From Entomortierella parvispora (taxonomy: Eukaryota > Mortierellomycota > Mortierellomycetes > Mortierellales > Mortierellaceae): 64,000 nt of DNA. This document shows positions 11,088-22,277 of this stretch, piece after piece. Both the position numbers and the translations under genes were made by a program. The DNA lies in contig OY752140.1 in NCBI GenBank assembly GCA_963573315.1, forward strand, positions 1,426,001-1,490,000. Direction: 5' to 3'. The notes beneath the pieces are model-generated. The model did no database searches and had not been told where the DNA came from. It was given only the letters and a program-made list of their open reading frames with translations. How positions within the stretch are numbered: position 1 is the stretch's first letter; each line of letters opens with the position of its first letter.

Positions 11088-12270
11088 TTAGTGGCGGGAG
11101 GATGAGGCCGCTTTCAAAAGCTCTTTGTAGTGTGCTTGCACGCTGTCCAGATGTGTTTCCAAATAGTCAATCATTTCTAGGGATATCAATCAAGACAGAA
11201 GTCGCGTTAGGTTGAGAAAGCTGGTATCACTTTACAAGTGCGATTATAAAATAAATAAAATAAATACCTTGCTTTGACATCTCTTGGTCAACTACAAGCA
11301 TGCCGTTCGTAGAGGGTCCACTTACCGACCGTTTTAGTAGCTCTTTCCGCTCATCAGCAGAGGCCAGGACCATAACGGGTACTTTTCGCCACCAATGGCC
11401 GAGTTCGAATGGCCGTTGACATGACCCAAAATCTTCCTCCTGCCAATGGATCCACCTCCGCACGAGTTTGCTTAGCTTAGCCTTTGATACTTCAGGACTC
11501 TTGAATAGCAAAGGGTTCGAACGGATCATTGATTGAGCATCCAAGGCTGGCGCAGAGCCTCTCAATTTTCCGAGGACCGAATGTGTGGAGCGCTCCTCTG
11601 TTGAACTGGATCGCGCGCCGACGTGTCCATCAGATCCAGAGAATGAGCTTTGGAGCTCCTCCTGGAAAATCTCCCCAAGTGGTTTTTGAGGTACGCGTGC
11701 CCTTGTGTTGCTCTTTGTCGTTGCTTCCTTGGACTCCTGTACATGCCGATCGATTTCTTGTTGATCTGACTCTTTGATGGGGACGCCTACTTTTTGGCAA
11801 AGCCCCAGAAAAGATTGGACCATCTGCCAGGATTTGAGTTCTCGCTCCAGTGCTTCTGTCTTCATATTCACACTAGACTCCTCGCTGCTGGGTATCCTCG
11901 TGTTGATCAGGGGCAGTGTATGCTCGACTGCCACCAGTTCGGATACAGTAGATTTTGGTGATGTCTGATCTGGCGCGGTGGATTCGGTGGCGGGCTGGGG
12001 TTTTTTCATCCGATAGTAAAACAGGAACTTTGCCGCGCTTGCCTCTGCTGCTTTCGATGTGGGAGAGTCGGCATGTTTTGAAGCTGGATCCTTGACGGCA
12101 TGGACGAGCGGTAGTAGGTCTTGCAATGAGTTACTGTTCTGAAGTTGCTCCTTTGGGTGGTGCTGAAATAAATCCGGGTGAACCCTGCGGAGGAATAGCT
12201 TGAGGTACTGCTGCAGATAGGCCTGGCGTATCTCCCCTGCCGATTGCTTGAGCAGCCGAGATGCACGCAT
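11088..12270 (-). CDS. mitochondrial DUF4460/TCAIM-type protein
   Basis: Exon 1 is 12270-11268 and exon 2 is 11176-11088; the intron (GTATTT donor, CCCTAG acceptor) splits a Glu codon. The protein is 363 residues. The N-terminus is basic and Arg/Ser-rich (MRASRLLKQ), consistent with mitochondrial import. It is followed by YLQQYLKLFLRRVHPDLF and HPKEQLQNSNSLQDLLPLV, the J-like signature of the DUF4460 domain found in T-cell activation inhibitor, mitochondrial (TCAIM) and its fungal relatives. The middle (residues 85-250) is low complexity. A conserved-looking helical end follows (RRWIHWQEEDFG, FELGHWWRKVPVMVL). The molecular role is unknown. The protein is shorter than animal TCAIM, mainly in the C-terminal half. 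Confidence 0.7.
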
Positions 12271-12592
12271 GGTCCGATGGAGGTCGTTGAGAAAAAGGGA
12301 ATGAACGAATGAATGAATGAATGAATAAAAAAAAAAAAAAAATGGTGGCAACGTGCAGCGCGTGCGATCGCGGATCCTTCCAGTGTGCTTTTTTTTTTCT
12401 TTTCTCAATTCGGCTTTGCCCATTGCTGCATGCATGCATGAATGCACTGCATTTTGCTTCTTCACTCCTCGTTCCCTACCTGCTGCCAGCAACCCCACCT
12501 CCCACGTCCTGTGGACTTGAACACTCCAAGCGCGGATAAACACCCAGCCTAGCCCACGAGGGACTCCAAACGGAATTCCACCCGCACCCCAA
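12271..12592. promoter_or_regulatory. short divergent promoter region
   Basis: 322 bp separate the minus-strand DUF4460-type start from the first plus-strand ATG at 12593. It contains an ATTC/AATG tetranucleotide patch and a poly-A tract near 12329-12342. No specific factor site was recognised. Confidence 0.4.
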
Positions 12593-12886
12593 ATGCTCGG
12601 TCTCCTCGGACTTGGAACTGGCAAAGGCACTTCGACCCCTCCTTTCTTCGACCTCTTCAGGTTCACAACAAAGGCCCCCGAGCGCTTCTCTTTCCAGTCG
12701 CTGTTCCTTATCCTCGCCAAAGTCCTCCCTCGCCCCTCGACCCTCATTGTCATCGCTGTACTTGCTTTTATAGTCTTTGACTTTGATTTCGAAGTCGTGT
12801 GGGAAGACGGCGACGACGGCGACGACGGCAATCGACAAGACCCTGGCGACTTTGCCGACCTTCCGGAGTTTGAGCCGCAGTGGTAA
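12593..12886 (+). CDS. small membrane ORF or 5' part of the next gene
   Basis: 97 codons with one clear hydrophobic segment (STLIVIAVLAFIVFDF, residues about 49-64) and an acidic end with GDDGDDG. It ends at TAA 12884-12886. The same reading frame then continues open through the ATG at 12923 and into the following gene. This could be a separate small protein, an upstream ORF, or the true N-terminus of the next gene cut off by a nonsense change. No family recognised. Confidence 0.4.
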   Translation: MLGLLGLGTGKGTSTPPFFDLFRFTTKAPERFSFQSLFLILAKVLPRPSTLIVIAVLAFIVFDFDFEVVWEDGDDGDDGNRQDPGDFADLPEFEPQW

Positions 12887-12922
12887 TATTGGATACACGT
12901 CCAGATAAAGCCCTTGCCCCTC

Positions 12923-15706
12923 ATGAATCCGCATGCCCACAACAACAACGTGGCGGGTTCGCGCAAGATTTGGAGTAATGCCGTTAACACGCTGCTGAGC
13001 GGAATGGGTAAGAATGATCGTTATCCGAGCGCTGTTGAACATTAACCGCGCAGCCTTTCGCTCGCTGACTCATACTGATGCACTCTTCCATCATGATCGT
13101 TTACATATCTAGAGAGCATTCTCTTGGACGAAGAACTTCAGCCTCTTTGGACGCGTGAGCAGCACCGAGACGACTCCAAAAAGAAGAGTAAGGCAGAGCT
13201 CATTGCAATATCCGACATGAAGGTATACATGCTACAGAGCTAACCCATGTCACACTTTTATGCCTTAGGTTTCCTACCTACAACGCCAACGCTGCCCAAT
13301 AACCATGACCCAACTTTCTCACCACCTCTGAAGCGTAAAAACGACCCTCTCCCTACTTCAGATCGAAATATGAAATCTCAACGCATGGCGGACCATTTAT
13401 CAACTCGACTCGCGACAACGCTGCGAGTCAGTCCCTTGATCAACACCAGTCGTAGCACAACAGCAAAGCACCAAACAGGCATGGAGAAGGCACGAGGATT
13501 TCATCGTATACAGCCACTACAGGATTCAAAGCACTCCACACGACCCGCACTGGACCACACGGCTCTCGGACCCGTATTTGGCGGTATTTCAGAGCCAAGA
13601 AAATACAAAAAAGCCGTCGGAAACCGGTCCAACCCAACCACCCCTGTCAGCAGTCATCCTTCCAGTCCTGGATCTTACTCTCATCACGGAGACGAAAAGA
13701 ATTCATCAACTACAGGCGGACCAAGCTCGGCGTTTGAATCTTTCACAAAAACCAGTGCCTCCGGCATCTTTTTGAATCCTCTCGATCCATCGCAACCCAA
13801 CAGTCTATTCATGAGGCGAGAGAGTCGGTCTAATCAAAGACTGGCCAAGGCTCCTTCGACTCACCATCTGGCCAAGGCTCCTTCGACTCACCATCTGGCC
13901 ATGGCTACACGATTGGCTCTCTTTCACAGAATCCATGCGACAACAAAGCTTGCGGCGGCACAAACAAAGGATATGGATACCTGGATCATGGAGCAGATGG
14001 CCAGCCGTGGATTTTCAGACCGAGGCCCCTTTGAAGCGGAATTGACTGCACATGCTCAGGTAGTCGCACAGTCCTTGACCTCTCTGGGAGAGGGACTTTC
14101 ACAAACAATGCAGCAATCCAAATCCGCTCAACACTCTAGGAGTCCGGAAGAGGAATACTCAATGTATACGGCCATCCAAACCACAGTGGACACCATGCTT
14201 GAAAACTCGAAATGGCTCTGCGGTCCCGAGTTTGCGATGGGGATCAACCGAATGTGTCCACAATGGTCGCTGCACGAGGGATCTATTGAGCAAATTGTTC
14301 ATTATGTTCAAGTGGTAGAGAGTATGCGCGAGACCCTCTCTGGCCAGTTCCAGCATCCTCAGGATTTGGCAGAGGATCTGACGAGATCACAAGAAGTCCT
14401 GGACTATCAACGGACACTATTTGGAGAAACTTTAAGGAACAACGGATTAGCATGGAAAGCGCTGGGATTGCCGGCGATGGAAGGGCTTATTCAAGGAACG
14501 CAAGAGTGGATCCTGAACCTTGCCAAGACCCTGACCATCAAAATTCGAGCCGAGGTCAACTTGGCTTTGGAGAGTGTTCATCATTCCAAGTCCGCGGGCG
14601 GAATGGAGGAAGAAGAGGAGGAGCCTCATATGCGACACGCAATGAGAGATGTCATGGAGCTGGTTCTTCAAGGCGCTCTCCTGTCGGCATCCTGTTTAGA
14701 GCTCGTGGGCAAACAGTGCCCGATGCTGGTCACGGCTTGGATGGAATTGACCAGTCAGAACTGTACATATTCGCTTGGGAAGATGAGCGAGTTGTTCCTT
14801 CGATCAATTACGAAAAGCGCGGCTCTTAGCGCTATGGAAACCTTTGGATCGATCCATCTCTCGAATTCTCAACCAACACGGCATCCTTCCACGTCGACAG
14901 GAAAATCACGCGGCGTGTATGTTAAAACAATGGAAATTTATGAAAGCATGCCCCGCTTGCTACAGTGTATATCGGAAATGCGGGAGGAGGAGGAGCTGGA
15001 TGGCGGGGCGTTTTTGGGCGATGGGTATGACGGTGGACCGGACGAGGAGGACTTGTTTCCTCCTGGCATCAGTGCAACTTCGAGTGATCAGGACGATGCT
15101 ATGGATCTTGCTTCGTCGTCTTCATCCTCCTCCATGAGATCTTCTTTTCCGGTGCTAGATCATCCACTCGACAGTCTTGGCCATTCACAGCAACATCGAC
15201 CCTCTCGTCCTGCCACGCAACATTCACAAAGACGACTCCCAGTCGATCCACTTTTAATCCAGAGATGGATCGCTATGGAATCTTTGGCATCTGTGCTTGT
15301 GGAGACTGGATTGGAACTTTGCAGCTCCTTGGCGGAAATCTTGGGCGCTGGATACCATCCTTCGTCCTCTCTGTCCAATGGACCAAGTATAGTGTCCCCC
15401 ACTTTCAATCCAGCGTTGTCGCATCCGTTTCGACTTGGCCCGTTTGGTGCGACTGACTATGCGATGGACCATGCACAGGATGGACGACCACCTCACCATC
15501 AGCCTCACCCGTCTTTAGACATGTCTGCCTCAGCTCGTGCGCGTGCTGCTATTGCATCCCTGACCAGTATTGCAGGCGGCGGGGCCATGGTCTCGGGCAC
15601 TGGCGGCGTGGGCTTGATCTATGTCCAGTTTGTGGTCCGACTTTTGAGCAAGATTATCGAGTTCTCTGGCCAGGATTCCCATCAAGAACAACGCCTTTTG
15701 GTATGA
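12923..15706 (+). CDS. large helical protein of unknown function
   Basis: Model: exons 12923-13007, 13113-13187 and 13269-15706, 865 residues. The second donor (GTAAGG at 13188) was chosen over GTATAC further on because only it joins in frame to the long exon. Residues about 55-260 are disordered and Ser/Pro/Thr-rich. They include a perfect tandem duplication of nine residues (LAKAPSTHH). Residues about 265-620 are rich in amphipathic helix with conserved-looking Trp, Cys and Leu (WLCGPEFAMGINRMCPQW, LVGKQCPMLVTAWMEL). After an acidic and Ser-rich linker comes another helical segment (RWIAMESLASVLVETGLELC) and a Gly/Ala-rich end. I do not recognise the family. A poly-A tract follows just after the stop. 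Confidence 0.7.
13841..13894 (+). repeat. 27-bp perfect tandem duplication inside a gene
   Basis: Two identical 27-bp copies (13841-13867 and 13868-13894) plus the first bases of a third encode the nine-residue unit LAKAPSTHH twice. The frame is preserved. Sequence identity at every base implies a recent duplication. Confidence 0.9.
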
Positions 15707-16047
15707 AGACATTTTGTGTGCAAAAAAAAAAAAAAAAAAAAAAAGGAAAAAACAAGACAAAGTATGCAACTAACTCCTTGTATTTGCCGGTTATCCTTCA
15801 TAGAGAATCCATTCCGGTCTCCAAAACCTGGAGGCTGCCATGTCAGTTTAGAACAAACAATATCAAAGAATGAATTCAACCATTTTTTTCCCCTTTTTCT
15901 GTACCCTTTTAATCATTATTACTGTTTAAAGGCATCAAACGAAAATCCAGGTCCAAAGAAAAAGAAATGACAAAACATAGCTAAATGTCTTTTAAGAAGA
16001 GTGGACGAATCCAAGAAGGGGTTGGGGTGGGGGGGAAGACAGTGCAC
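15707..16047. other. convergent 3' flank
   Basis: No gene recognised. It has a poly-A tract at about 15722-15744 and AT-rich sequence shared by the 3' ends of the unknown helical gene and the eS31 gene. Confidence 0.6.
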
Positions 16048-16650
16048 TTAAGCAGTCTCGCCCTCCTTCTTGAAGACGTAGGTCAGACCGCAGCGTCCGC
16101 AGTACTGACGGTCGTGGTGCCAGGCCATGAAGACACCGGCGCCGCAGGTCTCGGAGGGGCACTCACGACGGAGACGGGTGATCTTGCCGTTACCATCGAC
16201 CTGGTAGAACTTGAGGACGGCCAACTTGACCTTTCTCTTCTTGTGCTTGATCTTCTTGGGGGTGGTGTAGGTCTTCTTTTTACGCTTCTTGCCTCCTCCC
16301 AAAAGATCAACGTTCATGTCCAAGGTGGCCATGGCGGGGATGGTGGCCAAAAGAGTCTCGGAAGAGAGAGTCTTTCCGTTGAAGGAGAGGCGCTGGGCAG
16401 CAGCGGCAACACCTGCAGACGAAAGAAAAAATGTACGTTAGTGAGCTGTCCCTGAAAAAAAAAAAAAAAAAAAAAAAGTAGAGATTCTCTCAACCGCCAA
16501 AAGTCGCTTGTTCTCTGAGAACACAAAAAGAGAAAGAGAGACGTTACCCTCACGCTCCTGGATCATGGACTTGACATTGCTGATGCTGTCGCCGGCCTGG
16601 ACGTTGACGGTCAAGGTCTTGCCGGTAAGGGACTTCACGAAGAACTGCAT
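16048..16650 (-). CDS. RPS31: ubiquitin-like domain fused to ribosomal protein eS31
   Basis: Exon 1 is 16650-16548, exon 2 is 16412-16048 (155 residues); the junction splits a Gly codon. The C-terminal 81 residues are eS31 (RPS27A/Ubi3): a Lys-rich tail ([18 protein letters not shown]), then a zinc finger with CPSETCGAG and [10 protein letters not shown]. It is a component of the small ribosomal subunit. The N-terminal 74 residues align with ubiquitin but are strongly divergent. [12 protein letters not shown] and [10 protein letters not shown] are recognisable, with Lys6, 11, 27 and 48 kept. Ile44 is Ser, Arg72/74 are gone, the Lys63 region is replaced, and the leader ends LLGG after 74 rather than 76 residues. 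A leader of this kind probably serves as a cleavable chaperone rather than as a ubiquitin source. Confidence 0.93.
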
Positions 16651-17137
16651 GGTTGGATGGAACTTTTCAAAGTAACTAGATTGTTTTTCTCGGTTTGAAA
16701 AGGAATCTATTTTGTTTGATAAGAGTTGTTTTTTAGTCTTCTTCCTGGATTCTCGGATGTTACGCTCTGACCTCCAAGGTCCAAGATGAGAATTAGGCAT
16801 CTGCCTGCACGCACCTTCCTCACTACTTGAAAAGAATTGGGGAAATGGAGAGAAGGATCCAACAATGCATGCAATGTCTGCTCTTGAAAACAGTTGAGAA
16901 TTTTTCGGTGGCTTGGCATTCCACGTGACTCATGTGGTCTGTGCGCCAGCCTCGGATATGTTTGCACATCTTCGACCTGGCTCAAACAGGGGTTCAGGAA
17001 AATCATACCTACTCCGTCTAGATCAATACACCACTCACTACCATAAGTACAAAGTCTTTGATCCTCACCTTTATTTAGAACGATATCCTCGCAATTCGCG
17101 CTATCTATAAAAAGATTGATATAAAAAGAGGTGGCAT
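16651..17137. other. promoter side of eS31
   Basis: 487 bp holding the eS31 upstream region (minus strand). A minus-strand frame is open through most of it, but its composition does not look coding and no family is evident. Confidence 0.45.
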
Positions 17138-17860
17138 TCAAAGTCCATTTGGAATTGAGAGAAAAGGATAGCCTTTGTCTCTAGGTGTCTCCCTGTGCAG
17201 GTGCAAGGTAGTTACGCTCCAGTTGGTCCAGAAAACCTCTGACAGTGCCTGACCTTCTTTCTTTCCCATCGGATTTAATTCCAAGGACAAGGTCTCAAGG
17301 TTTGAGTTGTGCTTGAAGTGCTTTCGATAACGCCTCTGCTCCTTTCTCTCCAATTGAATCGGATCCCAAATCCAAACTAGTTAGAATCGAATTGATCTTG
17401 AGCGCCTCAAACAGCGCCAGAGTTTCTTAGAGTTGTTCTTGAATGCTTTCGAAAGTGCCAGATCTCCTTGATCCCCAATTGAATTTGGACCCAAGTCCAA
17501 AGTAGCTAAAGCCGAAGCGGTTTTGAGCGCCTCGGATAGTACCTGAGCACCTTGATCTCCAATCGTGTCCGATTCCAAGACCGAGGCGATGGGAGTCGAG
17601 TTGGTCTTGAGCATCTCGGACAGCGCCAAGGCTCCCCTTTCTCCAATTACGTTATTTTTCAAGTTCAAGGTCTGTAGAGTCGAGTTGGTCTTGAGGGCGT
17701 CGGACAACGCCTGAGCTCCTTTGTCCCCAATAATGTTGTATAGCAGGTTCAAAGTGACCAAAGTCAAGTTAATCCTGAGTACGTCAGACAGTGCCTGAGA
17801 TCCTTTGTCTCCGGCCATCCCGAAAGCACCTCGACCATGTATCAAGGACCAAAACGAGAT
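17138..17860 (-). pseudogene. decayed leucine-rich-repeat (RNI-type) gene
   Basis: At least four consecutive 28-residue repeats of the ribonuclease-inhibitor type are visible from about 17830 downward (units like IGDKGAQALSDALKTNSTL and TLNLKNN). Around 17430-17450 the frame breaks. Further repeats continue in a second frame (SIGEKGAEALSKAL) to about 17300 and then in a third (ETLSLELNPMGKKEGQALSE), ending at a stop at 17138. Frameshifts and internal stops show that this is a relic. Such LRR arrays occur in large, fast-changing families in Mucoromycota, often as C-termini of F-box or NLR-like proteins. No N-terminal domain remains. Confidence 0.75.
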
Positions 17861-18061
17861 TGCCTATTATGTTAACACGGACACAATGAGGGCTCTGGTG
17901 CTTACCAGGAATGTATACCAAGATGTTGAAAGCTCTGCGGTGTCACCTGTCGAATGAAGATAACGATAGACGCAAGATATTCGTCCCCTGCAAAGGTCTT
18001 GTCAACTGAGGATATGGATGCGCTCAAGGAACTGCTGGATAACATGAAACAACGATTTTAG
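17842..18061 (+). pseudogene. relic of an unrecognised plus-strand gene
   Basis: A coding-like stretch reads DQNEIAYYVNTDTM, then VLTRNVYQDVESSAVSP. One base is missing near 17953, and it continues in the next frame as MKITIDARYSSPAKVLSTED and ELLDNMKQRF before TAG at 18059-18061. The two halves join smoothly with a single-base shift. The upstream part runs into the antiparallel LRR relic and is lost. Family unknown. Confidence 0.4.
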
Positions 18062-18118
18062 GCCCCTTAAAAGAAAAAATTGCTGCATGGACGCGCTGCA
18101 GCCTGCACACATGCAAGC

Positions 18119-20626
18119 ATGCAATGTCGCGCGTCTTTGCAGAACAATTCTCATTACCCAGGTTCATTCGCCCTGCCTGCAAGCGTCATGCATGTTCTGA
18201 ATACCATCGAGGTTCTGCATGAGAACCCGTACACGGGCGACAAGATCACAAAGGCAAAGATTGTCTCCATCGACAAGTCCATTCTACCTCCTGTTGAGAA
18301 ATCTTCGGGTCATGAGCCTTCCTTGTCGAATCAAGACTCGAACACTCTGCAAGACGAAAACGACACGAGCGATATTCTGCCCACCTCAAGTTCTTCACTC
18401 CCACGGTATGTCGCCATCAAGTACTTGAGCGATTATCGGAAAAGACCCTTGCGGAAAAAGTCTTCTTCTCCTCGGACGCCTGGTCAAGGATGGAGCAGCG
18501 ACAGCAGTTATTGCAGCAGCGACAGCAGCAATGATGAAGCAGAGAGCGGAGCAAAGGCAGACGAAGCCATATTGGACAAGATGGGTTGTCGTCTTGCCCC
18601 TCCTCTGGGCTACTGTCACGTACCGAACAGGATCCGATTCGGAATCAAGGCCAAGCGTGAAATCAGAGCCCTCAAAGCAGCGCAGGGGCATCCTAGTGTA
18701 GGTCGTTCAAAAGATTCTTTGCCAAAGATATGTTGCAAGGCGCAACAGCTAAGGTGGACGTACTAACAAGAGAAGACCTTTTGGATATCGGGCGGATTAG
18801 ATTATTAAATTCCTTGGGTTCACTAACGATCCAGTTGAGAACCCTCTCAAGGCAACAAAGGAAGCAAAGAGCGAGACGCAACGAAGCACCTCTCTTCCCG
18901 CGCCAGGTGATCTTTTCACCCAGCCAAGAAACGTTCTGGGAGAATCGGTGCAGCTTGGAACATCTGCTGCCCTTGGTGGAAGTTTGTTCGAGGACAAGGG
19001 TACAGTAACCTCGTCCGACTCTGTCTTAGCGGCGCAGGGAGGGGGAAGCAACGATGATGATGGGAGCTCTCCTGGAGCGGTCATCCATTGGAATTCACGA
19101 TTCGACAGTGACAGCGACTATGACAGCTTTAATAACGACAGTTCTAGTTCAGACGAAGAAGGACCTACGAGCGAAAAGGATCAAGGGACAGCAATCAGCA
19201 ATGTACCAATGAAGAGAAAGAAAAAAGCTACAAATTGGGACAGGGTCTTTTCTCGGCAACCTAGAATGGGAGGGATTTTACTTCCGTACCTTCCTTTGAC
19301 GTTGCAGGATCTCATCAGGATTGGTTGGACAAAGAGCAGACCCCTACTTGTCGAGACTTGCATGCGTCAAATCCTGGAGGGACTTTCTTGGATTCACGAC
19401 AACGCCGGGTTGATCCATAGAGATATATCGCCGGGTAACATTATGATTGGACTGGACAGCACCGACGGATTGGACGAAGAAGGTTGGGTGCAGTGTATGA
19501 TTTCGGATTTCGGATGCGCAACCTTTCATCCATCGAAGACACAAACTGAGAACGTTGCGGTGGAGCAGAGTGAACAGGGAGTGAATGATCCTGTACCTGT
19601 CAAAGAAGAACAAAAACAATCAGTCAGCCACCTTGAACAATTGCAGTCTCACCAACAGCCTGGATTGACGTTTGAGGTTGGAACTCGAGCCTACCGCGCG
19701 CCTGAGCTTCTCTTTTCCTCGGGCAACTACACCAATGCAGTAGATCTTTGGTCAGCAGGAGTTGTTTTTGCAGAGATGTACCTAGGCAAGACTCTGTTTG
19801 AGGCTGAGTCGGATATTGGTCAAGTTTGCGCTATTGTCAAGGTGTTGGGCACTCCAAAGGAAGATAACTGGCCGGTACGAAGTGTTCAATGTAGACTGAA
19901 CTTCCCGATTACAAGCACCTGCTAACCTGTTTCACAATTTTCTCCTTTTGTTACTAGGAATATACATCAATGCCGGATCACGGAAAGCTGGTCTTTACAG
20001 TCAAAAAGACGGACCCACTCTCGGAGCACTTGTTGGGTACTGACTACCCCAGATCGCCTCCTACAACGGAACCGCAGGGCAATGATGGAGCTGGCGAACA
20101 TCCCACTGACGGGCAGAATTCAGAGGAGACTGCTAGTGACCACTGTCTCCCATCTCCGCCATCCTCACCCCCGACCTTAATCTCTAGAACTGCATTTGAG
20201 TTGATTGACTCCCTGATCAAGTACTCTTCTGCTGCAAGGTTGACTGCTACCGAGGCGTTGGCCTTCAAGCACCACTATTTGAACAGGACCTGTACTTCCA
20301 AAGAGGAGACGGATGAGAATCCGTTGTACTTGCAACTAAGGGAACAATGCGCCTTGGACTCTCGTCACATAATGTTAGCCAAGGAGCAACTAAAAAAGCA
20401 AGAGGAAGAAGAAGGAGACGAGTATGGTTACGAACATGGATTCGGTGGCGGCCAGGACGAAAATAGTCAGCAGGACGATGATGACGACAGCGAGCCTGGT
20501 TACAGGCCAAAGCCTGTAGGTCGAGGATCGGCTGTCGAGGCGGGACAGCAGGACTATGGCTTGCACCCAGGCCTCTCGTTTGGAAAGAGTATCTGGGAAG
20601 AGGCCGATGAGGAGGCCGACGTCTAG
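18119..20626 (+). CDS. CMGC/CDK-like protein kinase
   Basis: Three exons, 18119-18697, 18801-19874 and 19958-20626 (773 residues from this start). The first intron joins HPS to IIKFLGFTND, restoring strand beta4. Kinase marks: VAIK with Lys about 101, the EIRALK helix C, HRDISPGN with Asp about 401 (Ser where most kinases have Lys), ISDFG, and YRAPELLF with VDLWSAG. The CDK-style region VLGTPKEDNWP joins YTSMPDHGKL. A long acidic/Ser insert separates the N-lobe from the hinge. The C-terminus is acidic. The features suggest the CDK/CAK-like branch (CCRK/Csk1 type), but no subgroup is certain. No canonical Gly-rich loop is seen, so the true start or a small upstream exon may be missing. ATGs at 18119 and 18190 are both possible. 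Confidence 0.78.
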
Positions 20627-22277
20627 AAAATGTTCGATTTGTCTTGAATAAACGATATCACGAATCCTGGCACGTGGAGCACGGTACTGTTATCAGATCC
20701 GGATTTACGGGATGGAGCTGGCTTTACCTCATCAAAGAGAGGAAGATGTGATTGTTTTGAATTCAAAAATCGGTTGAGCTATCCTGTCCTTCTTGAAACA
20801 ACTGCTCCATGATCGATTCCTTCGGGCCGTGGAATGCATTAGACACATGATTTAGATCCAGGAAAGAGAGACTGGGTTCGTTAGTAATTTATCATCTTGC
20901 CAATTGGGGAGCGTGAGGCAAGGAGGGCACATTGGCACATCACGCTCGTAACGTGGTTAGCAGTACGTTCTGGAAACTGTACACCTTGGACAGTGGTAAC
21001 AAGAAAGAGAGGACAGATGAGAACCATTCATGTGTATCGAGGGAGATTACTTTTCACGGTGCCTCCTGTTCATTCTCTCCTTCTGTTCTTTGCTTGTCGA
21101 ATTTTTCCTTTCTGAAGGTTCTTTTGTTCTTGAAAGAAAAAAAAATTCGGCCCCCCGTCCAATCACCGCTTGTGAAAATGGAAAACGGACCCTCGGTGTT
21201 TTTCAAATCCAGGCACAATCTCTGGGAACGAGCGAGTCAATCAAAGCAAGTCGAGGGTACCACGTCGCCTGGTCAAAAAGCATTGGCGCGTATTGACGGG
21301 TGCTTGACGTTGAGGGGAAAAAGTACGAGACCCCCTGCTGAAAGTGAGAGGGCTCTGGAAAACTCTGGGTCCAAGTGAGGACGTCCATTATCTCTATCTA
21401 GTTAGTCTACTCGACGCTGCTGAATGAGCGGAGGCGATCTTCATTAAAGAGATGTCAAAATCCCAGCTCAGAACATGAGAGCACGATGCTTTCCCAGGGC
21501 AAACAGACGCGGCACTGGAGTAGAGAGGCTTGTTGCCTGAAATGTATTTGTGGGAAGATAAAATGTTCGCGCTAGAAGCAACCCTGATTTGCAATTGAAG
21601 TGCGCTCCCACCTCTACTGTATATCAACCGTTAGGGCGTAAGGAAAAGAAGGAGAGCATCGTCTCCACAAGGGTCGAATGGACGAGTGGGGAGCAGGCAG
21701 GCGGGGAACGAGATATTTTAATAACAGGGGTCGAAAGATTCAATGCCAGACAAGGATAAAGCCAGGGACGAGAGGTGCCAGCAGCAGCAGATAACCGCTG
21801 CATGCCAAAAACCAGGGCGGTCAAGAAACGAACCGACCATTCACAGTGAGGGGATTGTGCAGAAGTGAAGTGAGAGGACTAGGAGAGGGCAGCAGATTCA
21901 GTGCAGGAAACAACTGTCCCCGAAGAAGATGATGAAAATAGAACGTTGCAACTCTGTTCCTGGTGTTGACATTTGTCGATCGCCTGTCCTTTATTCCTGG
22001 GTTTATCTCCTTCCTTCGATCTCGCCATCTCCCTCCCTTTCTTCCTTTACCCTCACTCTCACTCTCACTCTCACTCTCTCCGTTCCTCCCACTGTTCACC
22101 CTTCCACCCTCTTTTAACCATCTTCCTCATCTACTCTTCTTCCCTTCACTGCTCCTGTTGTTGATCTGTCGCTGCTCCCAACACACGCCAAATCACAGCC
22201 ACCACCACCCCCTCCTCCACGAACTCGAGTGTACCTCTGCGAGACCGATCGTCCACCCCGCAATCGATAATTAAGAC
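20627..22277. other. intergenic region
   Basis: 1.65 kb without a recognised gene. The last 300 bp before the GH17 gene are pyrimidine-rich with a (CTCACT)n patch near 22054-22078. Confidence 0.6.

Noticed and set aside
12476..13042. Open minus-strand frame of 188 codons
   Set aside because: It overlaps the plus-strand exon at 12923-13007 and the 12593 frame, and its composition mirrors them. No motif is present.
13188..13268. Donor GTATAC (after ATG AAG near 13222) for the second intron of the 865-residue gene
   Set aside because: It leads to a stop after about 20 codons; the GTAAGG donor at 13188 joins in frame with the 2.4-kb exon.
16707..17141. Open minus-strand frame of 144 codons before eS31
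   Set aside because: Considered as a relic of a third gene, but there is no repeat or family pattern and part must serve as the eS31 promoter.
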